Assembly (NCBI GenBank): GCA_003952965.2
Contig: RXIC02000148.1
Coordinates: 44,447 to 108,446 of the forward strand
Reading direction: 5' to 3'
DNA: 64,000 nucleotides
Source: Morella rubra
Taxonomy: Eukaryota > Streptophyta > Magnoliopsida > Fagales > Myricaceae
Part shown: one piece after another, positions 48,660-60,500 of the stretch
Position numbering within the stretch: position 1 is the stretch's first letter
How the letters are laid out: each line of letters begins with the position of its first letter
Notes under the pieces: model-generated
What the model was told of the DNA's origin: nothing
Database searches by the model: none
Seen by the model: only the letters and a program-made list of their open reading frames with translations
Program-made: the position numbers and the translations under genes

Positions 48660-49385
48660 ATGGCTTCCCGACATTTCACCTTCTCTTTCTACGTGCTCAC
48701 ATTTGCTCTCCTTCTCCAAACCCTTTCTGCAGCCAGCCCTCTCTTCCAAGTCTGTTCAAGGTCTGAGAACTTCACTGCCAATAGCCCTTACGAATCAAAC
48801 CTGAAAAAGCTCTTGCGTAATCTGAACTATCAAACCCCTTCCCTGGGTTTTGGTCTTGGTTCAGTGGGTCAGCATCCATACCAGACTTACGGGCTCGCTC
48901 TTTGTCGTGGTGATGTTGCCGCCAAAGACTGCAAGACCTGCGTTAGTGAGGCCAGCAACGAAATTCACAAACGCTGCCCATATAACAAAGGTGCAATTAT
49001 ATGGTACGATAATTGTCTTCTGAAGTACCTGAACAGGGATTTTTTCGGCCAAATTGATAATCAAAACAAGTTCGCCTTGTATAACATTCGCGTTGTTAGC
49101 AACCCCACAACATTCAACCAAAAAACGAGGGAGCTGTTGAGTCTACTGGCCAAAAAAGCATCTGTGACACCAAAACTGTACGCAGCTGGAGAGCTAGAAC
49201 TCGGAGAATCAAAGAAGCTCTATGGCTTGACCCAATGCACCAGGAACCTCTCTAGCATCGACTGTTCCACGTGTCTCGATGGTATAATCGATGAACTTCC
49301 TCGTTGCTGTGATGGAAAAGGAGGAAGAGTTGTGGGTGGAAGTTGCAACTTCAGATACGAGATTTACCCCTTTGTCAGTGCTTAG
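48660..49385 (+). CDS. DUF26 (ginkbilobin-2-like) cysteine-rich secretory protein, copy 2 (241 aa)
   Basis: A close paralogue of the gene at 43534, collinear except for one residue missing in the CDGK-GGRV segment near the C-terminus. The signal peptide is residues 1 to about 24, and two DUF26 domains carry CRGDVAAKDCKTC and CTRNLSSIDCSTC. No introns, membrane anchor or kinase. The aligned positions of the ginkbilobin-2 ligand residues are Ser, Ile and Leu, so mannan binding of that kind is not expected. Upstream the two genes share the TATA box, spacing and leader. The 3' flank is interrupted by a retroposon that gene 1 lacks. Confidence 0.93.
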   Translation: MASRHFTFSFYVLTFALLLQTLSAASPLFQVCSRSENFTANSPYESNLKKLLRNLNYQTPSLGFGLGSVGQHPYQTYGLALCRGDVAAKDCKTCVSEASNEIHKRCPYNKGAIIWYDNCLLKYLNRDFFGQIDNQNKFALYNIRVVSNPTTFNQKTRELLSLLAKKASVTPKLYAAGELELGESKKLYGLTQCTRNLSSIDCSTCLDGIIDELPRCCDGKGGRVVGGSCNFRYEIYPFVSA

Positions 49386-49695
49386 ATTATAAGTGCACTT
49401 CTACAAAAAAATAATTAGAATCGTCCTGTCCGATAAATAATCTACTAGTTCGCATTGGAACAGGTTATGTATGATTCTAGCTAGCTTTTGGAGGAACCCA
49501 ATGTCACCTCCTGTTTATGTGTTGCATGTTTAAGCTGGTAATAAATGTTTCCTTTTCTTCTTAAACGAAAATAATTAATAAAATCTCCTTTTTAAGGAAT
49601 TATCTAATTAATACTCGTTTCTTATTGTGGTAGTACCACTTTGGAGTCGGATCGATTAATTGAACATTTACTCCCACTTAAGATAGGGTTTAATG

Positions 49696-50626
49696 GATAG
49701 GAATTTTCCCGACTTTTCTAGTGAGAGAGGCTCGTCCTTCTCTCTAAGCTCTCCCTTTCTCCTTGTTTTCTTTCCCCACCCCCTTCTCCAGTTAGGGGAA
49801 GGGCTCTTGTCTTTCTTGGGGGCCTTTGTGCCCTTTTTCTAGGCATTTTTGGTCAGTTTTTTTGGTTTTTTTTTTTCCCCGTAACCAAAAGAGGTTAGAT
49901 CCCGATGTCTATGATGGTCTTTATTGTGCATGACCACTTTGGATGGATGTTGCGCCCCTCGATGATCATTTATGGTCAAGTTTGATGGTGAACGGCCGGC
50001 TCGTGACGCTGCACGCCGCACACGTGCACGCGTGGATCTCATGCACCTAGTTCTTTTCACCTCTTTTTTGGTTGGTTTGGCCGGTTTTTGGAGGACATGC
50101 TTCGTTCTGCCATTGGCTGCCTCTCCTGGTGGTCCTTTCTAGTCTAGTCCGATGCCCATCCGTCGGCGTGTGGAGGACCACGCGCTCTCACGAGTGCGAG
50201 TGCCGCTCATGTGCTGGTTGTTTTTGTTCTGTTGCCGGTTCGTTTGTTTTGTAGGCCTCCTCTCTCTCTTTCTTTCTCTTACTAGGCAGATTCAGTTGAT
50301 TTTCTTCGGTGGCTCTGGTTGCCGTTGTGTTGTGCCGCCTGAAATTGTCTTCTTTTCCCCTCCTCTCGTTGCAGCCGGTGCTTGTTTAAAGATTTTCCTG
50401 AAGGAGTTGGATTGTTCCTTTGAACGCCTTTCTTCCAGCGGAAACCGACAGCGCCATGTGCGACGGGTTTGTTGTGTTCCGACCTTTGTGGTTGTTGTGT
50501 GGTGGTTCCTGCCTTTGTGGCTTTTTGTAGGGCCTTTTGATCCGATTAGATTTTCGTTGGCCTTTGGGTGATTTTCAAGTTTGTAACGAATGTTTAATAT
50601 ACTTGTTTGTTGCCTAGAAAAAAAAA
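49696..50626 (+). mobile_element. Polyadenylated retroposon (LINE-like fragment or processed sequence)
   Basis: About 930 bases, ending in a run of A (50618-50628), lie between perfect 16-bp direct repeats (49680-49695 and 50627-50642, AAGATAGGGTTTAATG). This is the mark of target-primed reverse transcription. The paralogous flank of gene 1 (about 44553-44575) has the uninterrupted site, so the insertion came after the gene duplication. The body is richer in G, C and T than its surroundings. An open frame of 139 residues (50152-50571) has no recognisable domain. It may be a 5'-truncated LINE. Confidence 0.85.
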
Positions 50627-50833
50627 AAGATAGGGTTTAATGAGCGCTATTTCTCCACATATTCCTATCTCTCATTCCCCTCGTGATTACTATCCTATCA
50701 ACATTGACTCTGCATATGTATAGCCAAAAAATTACTCAAATTCCTTCAGAATTAGTGGCAACTAGATAATCGGGTAGTGATCACTTTTACTCTCGAATGT
50801 ATTCGGTTGTCGAAAACAAATTATGCATGAGGG

Positions 50834-50885
50834 CAGTGGCGGAGGCAGGACCCCACGTGAAGGGAGGCGACTTCTAAGAGAAAAT

Positions 50886-50919
<34 letters not shown>

Positions 50920-50992
50920 TTTACGTGTAAAATTTTTTTTTTTGCCTGTCCAATGGGCGGCCGCCCAGGCCGCCCCCCTGCATCCGCCACTG
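50834..50992. mobile_element. hAT-like MITE with CAGTGGCGGA ends
   Basis: About 159 bp with inverted ends CAGTGGCGGAGGCAGG and, read in reverse from the right, CAGTGGCGGATGCAGG (15 of 16 match). Long A and T runs fill the middle. The flanks CATGAGGG and CATTGAGG look like a mutated 8-bp duplication. It is related in its ends to the element at 2812. Confidence 0.75.
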
Positions 50993-51432
50993 CATTGAGG
51001 TCAGGACAAAAATAAAGGAGTGCTTGCCAAACAATATTGTAAGATTCATTAACTTGATCAGCGTAGATAGAATTATTTAATTACGGCTGAGTTAATCGGA
51101 ATCATTGTGATTTAACTCTTTCTAACTTTGGTTCTTTAGTTTTAATTCTTCTCTGAGAGTCTTGAGGATTAACTATGTGGTTAACGAAAAAATATGTCAC
51201 CATCAATTGCTTGCCATTTGAATTCGCTCAGCCTAGGTTTCTTAATTGTGATACATTTGTTAATAAAATATGCCTACACGCCTTGTATGTATTCTGTATG
51301 TCTGGATGGAGAACTTTCTTAAGATAAGTAGTTATCTCCAAGGACTCTATGAGGACTAATTAAGAAAAAATTAAACCACAAAACTGACAGATTAATTAAG
51401 CCTTTAATTAATTATCTAATGGATATGGAGGA

Positions 51433-51560
51433 TGAAACTAAGCATTAGACCTGAAATATACCAAGAGGGGGGGGGGGGGGGGTGAATATGTATTTAAGAA
51501 ATTAAGCAAACTCTTTTTCTATTCACAGAAAAATAGCTCTACAATTTTAGTCAATCAACA
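51433..51560 (-). mobile_element. LTR end similar to the solo LTR in PheRS
   Basis: TGAAACTAAGCATTAGACC and the tract AAGAG-G16-TGAATA parallel the left end of the solo LTR at 11518 (TGAAAAACCTAGTTTAGACC and CCTAGAGGGGGTGAATAG). A reverse-oriented LTR or LTR retrotransposon may therefore begin here, but the sequence to the right is too damaged to follow it or to find the second end. Confidence 0.45.
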
Positions 51561-54500
51561 AGTAAAGATCTGTAAAATAATCACACTTAGCTGATTTTAC
51601 CGCACCTATATTTCAATGCAATATGGACTGGATAGCAAGTATAAAATCACAGTTATATTGATTTTACAGCAGCTATAATATAAGAACAGAGAAGATTTTC
51701 CAACAATGATTAAAACCAACACTATAGCTATTTTACAGCAATTCTAAAAACAATACTATAGCTATTTTACAGCAACTCTAAAATCAATGCTATAACTATT
51801 TACAACCACTATAAAATTAAGCAACTCTAAAATCAATGCTATAGCTATTTACAACCACTATCAAAATTAAGACAATGAAAATATACACAATAACTATTAA
51901 AATCAAGACTAATATGATTTACTTCTTGCAGCATTATTAAAAAATTTCCAAGACAAGTCACACGTTGTGAGATATTATCAATCATACTATATTTAAAACT
52001 ATCTCAAAATTTCCAGCACATCTAAATAGCTAAATAATATATCTTATTCAATAATCAGAAAAGTCAATTATCCGTTTCATATTATGGCTCGAATTCCTCA
52101 GTTAACCACATAGATACTTAACAAAAAACCTAACGACCATTACTTGCAATAAATTGGAATTTAGGACAAAAAGGAAATTATATGCGTTGATTAAGTCCGG
52201 CGTATAGTAAGTGAATCCAATCTGAAAAGCGAACTATATTGATGAGGAATTTCACAACTATTTTCTAAACCGAGAAACAACATTTACATAATTTTATTTT
52301 TCCAACATAGTCTATTAAGTTAAAAAACAATATATCAATAAACATAGAGTTATATTTTAAAAACTTATTATAAGAAATTAAAACCATTAATTATGTTATT
52401 CAACAATTATAACAAAAACTCACATAAAACCCTGATAAGAAATCTATATATCGCAATTAATAAAAGAAGAGACACACACTAAAATAGCCTTTACCAAAAG
52501 ACTCCACAGAATTATATCTCACTGCCATTTATTACCGAAATATTGCTAAATCTCTCTTTATTGAAAGACATCTTACGCACCACAATCATCCTCAAGATAA
52601 AAGTCAGCTATATTATTTGAATACAACATTCAAATTACATGGGTGCAAATATAGCAACACAGATCCAACGATCACTGCATCCATCATATCATTACTACGG
52701 AATTTTGAGAACCATTGACCTACCGATCAAAAAGCCGCTTTGATTCTACTCATATTGTAGTTCTTGGAGCGAAACATTCATTTTCTAGATTCACATATTC
52801 TTTTCAACATGAACACACTTACCTATTACAGAAAACTTACTCATCGCGTTACGAAATTTCCACTAGTCCTATCACAATATTTCCGCACATCAAATAACTA
52901 ACAATCGCTTTAATGTGTATTGATTTTCTTATTGCCATAAGGTCAACAAGCTAAAACTCATTCATTGGTCAATCAAATAAACATAGGTCTCTACTATCTC
53001 AACTAAACAGTAGTGTCTCATTTGAAAATCAAGATCAATTAATCTCCAAAATTACCTCGAGATCCTTTCAAACTATGTATTAGACAATTTCTTCGTTATT
53101 ATTTTATTTTACTTTATTTTATCCACAATAAGTATAAACACATAGCTATTCTAAAAAAACAACCATCAATCTTAACTAATCTTAGACCAAATCTCCCATC
53201 TTCACAACAGCCTTTTCTCACCTAGAGATAGTAAATCCTATCTCTCCAATTTGCTCAAACCGAGTATTTTAAAAATCATATTACTAACTGTACAATGTAT
53301 ATCGTCAACTAGAGATATATGTAAAATAAAGCAATAAGCCATTGTCATAGATCAATTAATTAAATTATAATTTATCACTACAGTGAGAATAGAAAGAGAG
53401 ATAAAATATGCAAAGGCTCTTGCAAGTAGGATCTTCCAACAGATAGGTCAGGGCCCGGTTGAACCCCCCCCCCCCCCCCCCACCTCTGGTTGGAGTATTT
53501 GCATTTCCAATAATGTTAAACTGTCAAGTTTAGTTTTTTACAGATATTATTTATGTCTCCATAACGATATTTGTAGGACTTTTAATAATCTTGTTAATGT
53601 ATTATTATGTCAAGAGTAGAGAAATCTTCATAAGACTGAAGCTAGAATCGAACATATCAAAGCATTTAGATATGACCAATGGATGTGCCATAAGTAATAC
53701 ATTATATGTTCTGATTTTAATTCATGTAGAAACTCTTTACGTAGAGTTAAAAGTGATAACATATTCTAACCACGAACGATAGGACTTCAGCCCTAAGGCA
53801 ATACCACAAGTACTACTCAAATTAAGCTATTTAAAAGATATATTCAATACTTTACTATTTGTGAATGCCCTATCCTTGACAAACTGTTTCGTAGTAACAT
53901 GTACAGAGACAGTGGATAATCTTCTACGCACAATGCACATCTACCATTAATCAGCAAATAAGCTAACAACCAAGGACCTGCAAAATTTGACCAGATGAAT
54001 CTTCTCCATCCCAATACTAATCTCCGACTCCAACACTACATATGATATCTTAATATACTACCATAGACCACAATAGCTGTCTTACAGTAATAACTCATAG
54101 AGAAAATAAAATCCACAAACCTAGAAAAAACATTAACCAAATAATGAAGACAATACGAAAATTCTGTTCTTCATGTCCTCGATTCTTAAAATCTAATGAT
54201 TGAAAATGAATAGAACGTGTCCACAAAAACGAGCGAAAAGAAAAAACTATAATTGATCACAGAGTGACCTTAGAGACTAAACGTGTTTTGATGCACAAAA
54301 ATAATAATTAATAAGTCAATACTATCGCATAGAGTTTACCATGTCCACAAACGATTGTGCTAAAATTCCTCTATCGCTATAGTTGGAGACCCGTTCTCAT
54401 ATCCACTCTTGACTCAATGCCTACAATCTTGTTCACGAGTATGATAGTTTTACTCTTTATCTCATCGCGGAACCCTAGATAACCTACGCATCGAAAGCTT

Positions 54501-57500
54501 TCACTTGAATGCTGAGAGCTGCCTAACTCGAACGTTACAAACCGATGTTTCCGAAATCCCAACGATAAAAGTCAATCGATCATCCATCAGCAGTCAGAGA
54601 AAGACTCCAATGGGCAAAGATAGTTACACTCTAATGAAAAACTCATTCTACTGCACCACTACGTGATTAGTTGTCTGGCTTTAGCCACAACCTTCCCCAG
54701 TCAGAAGGATTCCTCTCTGGACTTTTGAATAGATTCTCTAGTAAAATACCGACTGATCCTTAATCTAAACATGCATCGTGGGTATGTTTATTCTGAATTC
54801 ATCTCGAAGTAGTTGCACGAATTATGTTAAGATGAATTCTGATTTTGTCTTCACACATATGATTGAAACGTACCGTGTTACCTGTAAGTCAATACATTGA
54901 TAAATCCCACGGAAGCTTTGATCACCTAATTACACCCGTTTCTTTTCTATTCTGTGTTGCTATAAGCGAACTTCCCTACTGCTGTATTCTAAGGTTAACT
55001 TCAGCTGCTAATCTGGCTCTAACATACCAGAATGATAACGCCTTGTTCTACTCTTAATATCCAAGTCACCATATAGAGGCGCAGGATTCAGACTTGGAGT
55101 ATTGAAAGTCCGGCAATATTTAAGATAAGATTACAGAGTTGTCTTCTCTAAGCTTCAATCACGTTCGCCCATATGTTCAAAGATCACCAAAACCTAAAAA
55201 ACCATAAAAAAAAGTAAAATTCACTCCACACATCCTTGGGTTCATGCTTTTTCACCTATTGGTTCCTAAAAAGTTAAATTTTAGTTTAATGACAATATCC
55301 TGAAGAGTATAGTATTAATGTCCCAGCGTTGTTGAACTTTCCTCAGTACATTAGTTACCACATTGATAAGTGTCAAATAACAAATTATAGAAATCTTAAC
55401 AAGATTCATTGTTTTTACAGTTGAACGTCATTGCGCCACGCCCAGATTTAGCGCTTGTTTTACTTGACTATAGCGCCTACAAGTGTTGTTTCATTGAGAT
55501 ACTCATAATGTGTAAGAATATCACTCCTCTCACACCTGTTTGAAGAAAAAAAAATATCGCTTACAATTGATTATTTGAAAATTTAATAAATTCCACCACG
55601 AAGGGAAAGATATGGTAATGATCAATGCCCATAGCAAGAGTGAGAGGGAAAGTAAGAAAGAGAAAAAAGGAAAACCACAGATTAAATTGAAACTACATCG
55701 ATGGAACAAATCTTTCTATACATTAGGAGTAGATGTTTGTTTTAGAATAAAGTTATCGATTGTTAATAGTTCAATATCTTTATCAAACACAAAATTAGGA
55801 TGAGAAAATGATTCTGACTGTTAAATTTGTAAGTAACATAAATGATCGATAAATCTATCTCCATCCTTCACTCGCCCAATCTACCCATATGTTCTTTCAA
55901 AGCCCTAGAAGTGTTACATACTACTTCCCTGTCCAACCTCCTTGGCCACATATTTTACCGCATGCAGCAATAAAATTAGTCTAAAGGGAGATATCAGATA
56001 AACATGAAGCTTTATTGATAGATAGCGCACTGCTATATGACAAAAATACAACGACAACCTAACTTGCAATTGATGATAAGGTCGTATGATACTTCGGAAC
56101 AATCTTTTTCTATGGAGTTGCCTGACAACACTAGTCGAATTAATAAATTTGAGAAAACACATAATCACTCTCTTGAGAAAGTACTGCCTATACTATAACA
56201 GAAGACCAGATGACGGGAAAAAAAAATTGTAAGAAAGTAAGCAATAATGAAGTCCGATATGCGTGATGAGAACAACTCCTCCCTCCAGATCTATATATTT
56301 TACCATACAGTAATCCCATCCACATAATTGCTTGAGAATAATAGATTATCCAAGTTTGCTATCTTTTCTTTTGTAAGAGTATACCCACTGTTGCTGAATT
56401 CATCGTAGCAATAGAAGCAAAGTAGATCTAGGGCTCATCCATAATCAATCTCTATTAAACGAGCATTTCAGTTATTTCTGCTCTTCTTGGTCCAGTAAAA
56501 CTGCACAATATGTTTCACATGTGATAGTTTATTATAAATGTAGCTATCAATAGGGAAAGCGAATCTGGGCAATACCAGACTAAATAACGTTAATGAACTT
56601 GATACAATACTTTTGTAAGAACAACACTAGGGTATCATAGTGTCCTGAGGAACAAGATCTTATCTACACTCCTGAAGATATTCATTGGACTAGCGATAAT
56701 TATCATTTTCAGACGGGATGCCGATTTGAAAAGATACTGAGTCAACAAAAACCTTCCCTTTCGTCTAAATATCCGACTTTCTCCTACCAAGTTTTCCGCA
56801 ACTCAACTCTCCTCTCTATTTTCTAGCCAAAAATACGACACGTTTACATAGATTGGGCTCAGTAGTAATAACAGCTCATCTATGGGTCATATGAATAGCC
56901 CGCCGATTGATGAGTAGATGTGTTAGAGTCACGCAAATGCTCTGTTGTTTTAGTTTTCTGCTGAAAAAACGTTGGAGAATCTGACAGAGCTTATGTTTGT
57001 TACTCTATTAGTGTCTGTTTACAACCATGGCTCATGATAATAAGAACAAAATGACACAATATTCATATACTCGTGACGTAATTTCAGAAATAAACATACC
57101 AATTATATAGTGCGTTTGTATACTATCTGTTATCTTTAGCAGAGAAAACGCTAGTAAATCATGTAATGCAAGTATTTAATATGTGTAATTTAGGAAACTT
57201 GCTCAGTACACATAATAAGCATTAACAAATATAAAAATTTATTGGAACTAGAACTAGACCTAGAGAACAAAATGCTCTCCATATGGTTGAAGCAAGGTCA
57301 TTGCCTGAAACTCATCGTCTTTTCAGCTATTTAAATTTCGTATTGTGTGGTTTGTTAGCATTGAACAATGTAGATGGTAATGTTCATTAAATGATCCTGA
57401 ATCTTACTACCACATTAATCTCACGATTTCAGTTACAGTTAAAATTAAACCAATGGAGCTGCTTACCTAGTGTAACCTGTTAATAGCAAACCGTAGCTTC

Positions 57501-60500
57501 CAACATGTTAAAGAGTACTTAGTCCTGATCTACCATTTATAAAATGTCATACGTGAGTTATTAATACTATTGTTTGATCAATTTATTGTTTAAATCTATG
57601 TATTGGCTTTGTCATTTCCTGGTAGTTCAATGCTTCTATGAGTCACGCAATGTTCTCACATTCCGATCAACCGTCACGAGCCTACACCGCACTAGATATA
57701 AAATCAGCGCTATATGAAGTTTCAATAAATATTTAACAACAATAATACGATCTCAATGTAAAAGTTGTGTACAAAGTAGATGTTATCTAAAAACTACTCA
57801 CGCTCCATTGATCCGTGACTAAAGCGACTAAGCGAAAAAGTATGTACATCAAACCGCCCATTGATGAGTGTTTCGTTCCATTGCTCTGGAAATTAAGTAG
57901 ACAGACAGTGAAGAAAAAAAGTATCAGTACAAAGTGAAGAGAGCAGAAGAAAAGTGAAAAGTATTCAAATAACACTTTCACAAGAAACCACAATAGAAAA
58001 ATTCTCGACACGGATATTTTTATGACCGAGAAACACAAAAACATTATCATGGAAGAGTTATCTCTAATAGTTAACCAACCATTTCATATTCACCATTCCG
58101 GTACTTGATTTTTAGATCAGATTGTATTTCGTACCATATTTTCGACTCAACAAAAAATACCAAAAACAGAATTATCCAAACCCTTTGCCTCAGAACATGA
58201 GATTGAACTTTAATGTGATATCTATTTCTATTTAGGTCAATATCATCAATACGTTCTCAGCCTTTCACTTGGTTGAAAAGTTCTTCTAAAACGCTGACAG
58301 TAACATGCTATTATGTCAATTAGATCTGCATAGTCTTTGGGGCTTGAAGCCAAATTGTGGGGTTTAAGTATTGAAGATTGATACTGATTACCATAAGGCT
58401 CAAAATAGCTCAATCTGCCTAGGTAGGAAAAAAAAAGAGGGGTGAGATTGATAAGGATCCATGTATGTGTGACTTTGAAAGAAAGAGAGAATGAACATCA
58501 TATCGGTGTTAAATAAAATATGTGCGGGAAACGGCTTACTAGCTATCGAAACGTCTTGAAAATAAATACAAGAAAAATGCCTCAAATTGAAAGGAAAACA
58601 CTTCTAGGGCACTGCCAACTTTATTCACTAGTTAGAATTCTACTATGATCTTTACGCATTACCAGCATGGCTTTCAAGAAGAGATTTACAACTATGGCCT
58701 AGCGCAGTGTACGTTGACACATACGTGCCTATATGAGTCTTATATTACACTCAACATGAATAAGCAAAAAAACCAGAAAGACATTATAGCGGAAACAAAT
58801 GCAAGAATATAGTCAAAACCATCCCACTGGCTAATCACTTCTGCACAAAAGAAGAAAAATTATAAAAATTAATAAAGTCACTTCCAAGAAACACAATAAA
58901 TATTTATAAAATAAGATCATGACCAAAATGAATCTCCCATAGCTAGTAGACCTTTGAGAGAATATTTTCTCCCCCATCTGCGACTCTTCTCAATAAAACG
59001 TCAATTCTATATCTTCTAAATCTTACCCTATGTTCTTCCTCTAGAAAACCGAAATAATATATGAAAACCTAGAAACAGACCACGAAGAGACGTTCAAATG
59101 TCATATTTTCTCTCTTTTCACTTCTTATTTATTATTCATTTACGAATAATAGCATGATTCCCAAATATTGTACATTTCAGATTCTCTTTACTAATTTCTA
59201 ATTTATAACTAGATAAAAGTAACTCTGCCCTTCGCATATACTTCAAAATATCTATAAATAAAAGTCCCAGTCTAATCGTCTTGCGATTAACAAATCCCTA
59301 AGTTTAGCTTACCCCATTTGTTGACTTCTACAAGTGCGCAATCACTCTTGATCACTAAATTTTCTTTGTGTCTTCGTACTTGCAATTTAAGAATAGAAAA
59401 TACTTATCCAAAAATGATGGAGTAGAGTAGACCAGCAGCCATCTCAAGTCAAAGTAACAACTTGGAATATATAGCGTTCCAGAATGTGGATCAAGGCTCG
59501 TGTGACCACAACTTATATATATGCAGACCTCACCGCTGATCTTATTGCAGCCACGAATTAGCTTAAGAGAAAACACTCTATCACACTCACAAACATATCT
59601 TCGCCCTTGTGATGGCCTTCCCATTGACGTTTCAAAGAAACCTACCAAAAATGGCTTCCTCACATTTTGCCTTCAGTCAATACATCTTTTCCCTGCTCCC
59701 TCTACAGTGTGACTCATCTTCCTGTCTCAACAAGATCCATTTGCAGCCAGCCCTTCTCTCATTCCTACCTCTTAACTGTCAACCCTCTTCCCCGAGTATC
59801 ACCCTTCATTCACATCGCTATGCCACCCCTTGTACAGTATGTGACTAAACTCTTTGCGCTAACAGAACTTCCTAGGTTAATGTCTTGTAACCATAACCAC
59901 AAAAATCCGTGCCTTCTAGAAATGTCCTTTTCGGCTTTTTCCTCAGGTGTGATCGGTCCCATCAGATTATTACTTTCTATCCAAAACCCAAGAAGACAAA
60001 GAACTTATAGCAGCTCTTCTCAAAGGTGTGCGAACTGGTGAATTGATTAGAATCCCCAGCTCACGACGACCTCTAAACGGATGCGTTCTATTACTACAAG
60101 AGAGCAAACAATTGCTAAATTGGTTATATCATATGCAGCAATTACACACATCCCAACCTGAGCAAATGTGCCTCATTGTCACAACAAAGGCCAATTATAT
60201 GCCAATACTCGTGAAATAAATTGTCTAAAGTTGTGATTGATTAAACATTCTAAGAAACATCCTGAACCTTCTTTAGGCCAAATTGATAATCCAGAGAACA
60301 CCTGAATAATTCATTATTCATGTGAATCTTGCGATAATCTATGTGAGCTGTGAATACCCTTGAGATTCAATTGTAATGATGACACCTACCTACGCCAACC
60401 AATCAATCTTAATCCGAGCACCACAAAAAAACACTTTGAGACGTATTATAAGAGTTGAGCCTATGCGCTCAGACAAGAAAAATCAATCTGGTTAGAACCA

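Noticed and set aside
50152-50571. 139-residue open frame as a host gene
   Set aside because: It lies wholly within the A-tailed retroposon and has no recognisable domain.
53383-53619. 78-residue open frame with a proline run
   Set aside because: The prolines come from an 18-C homopolymer in damaged sequence; not credible as coding.
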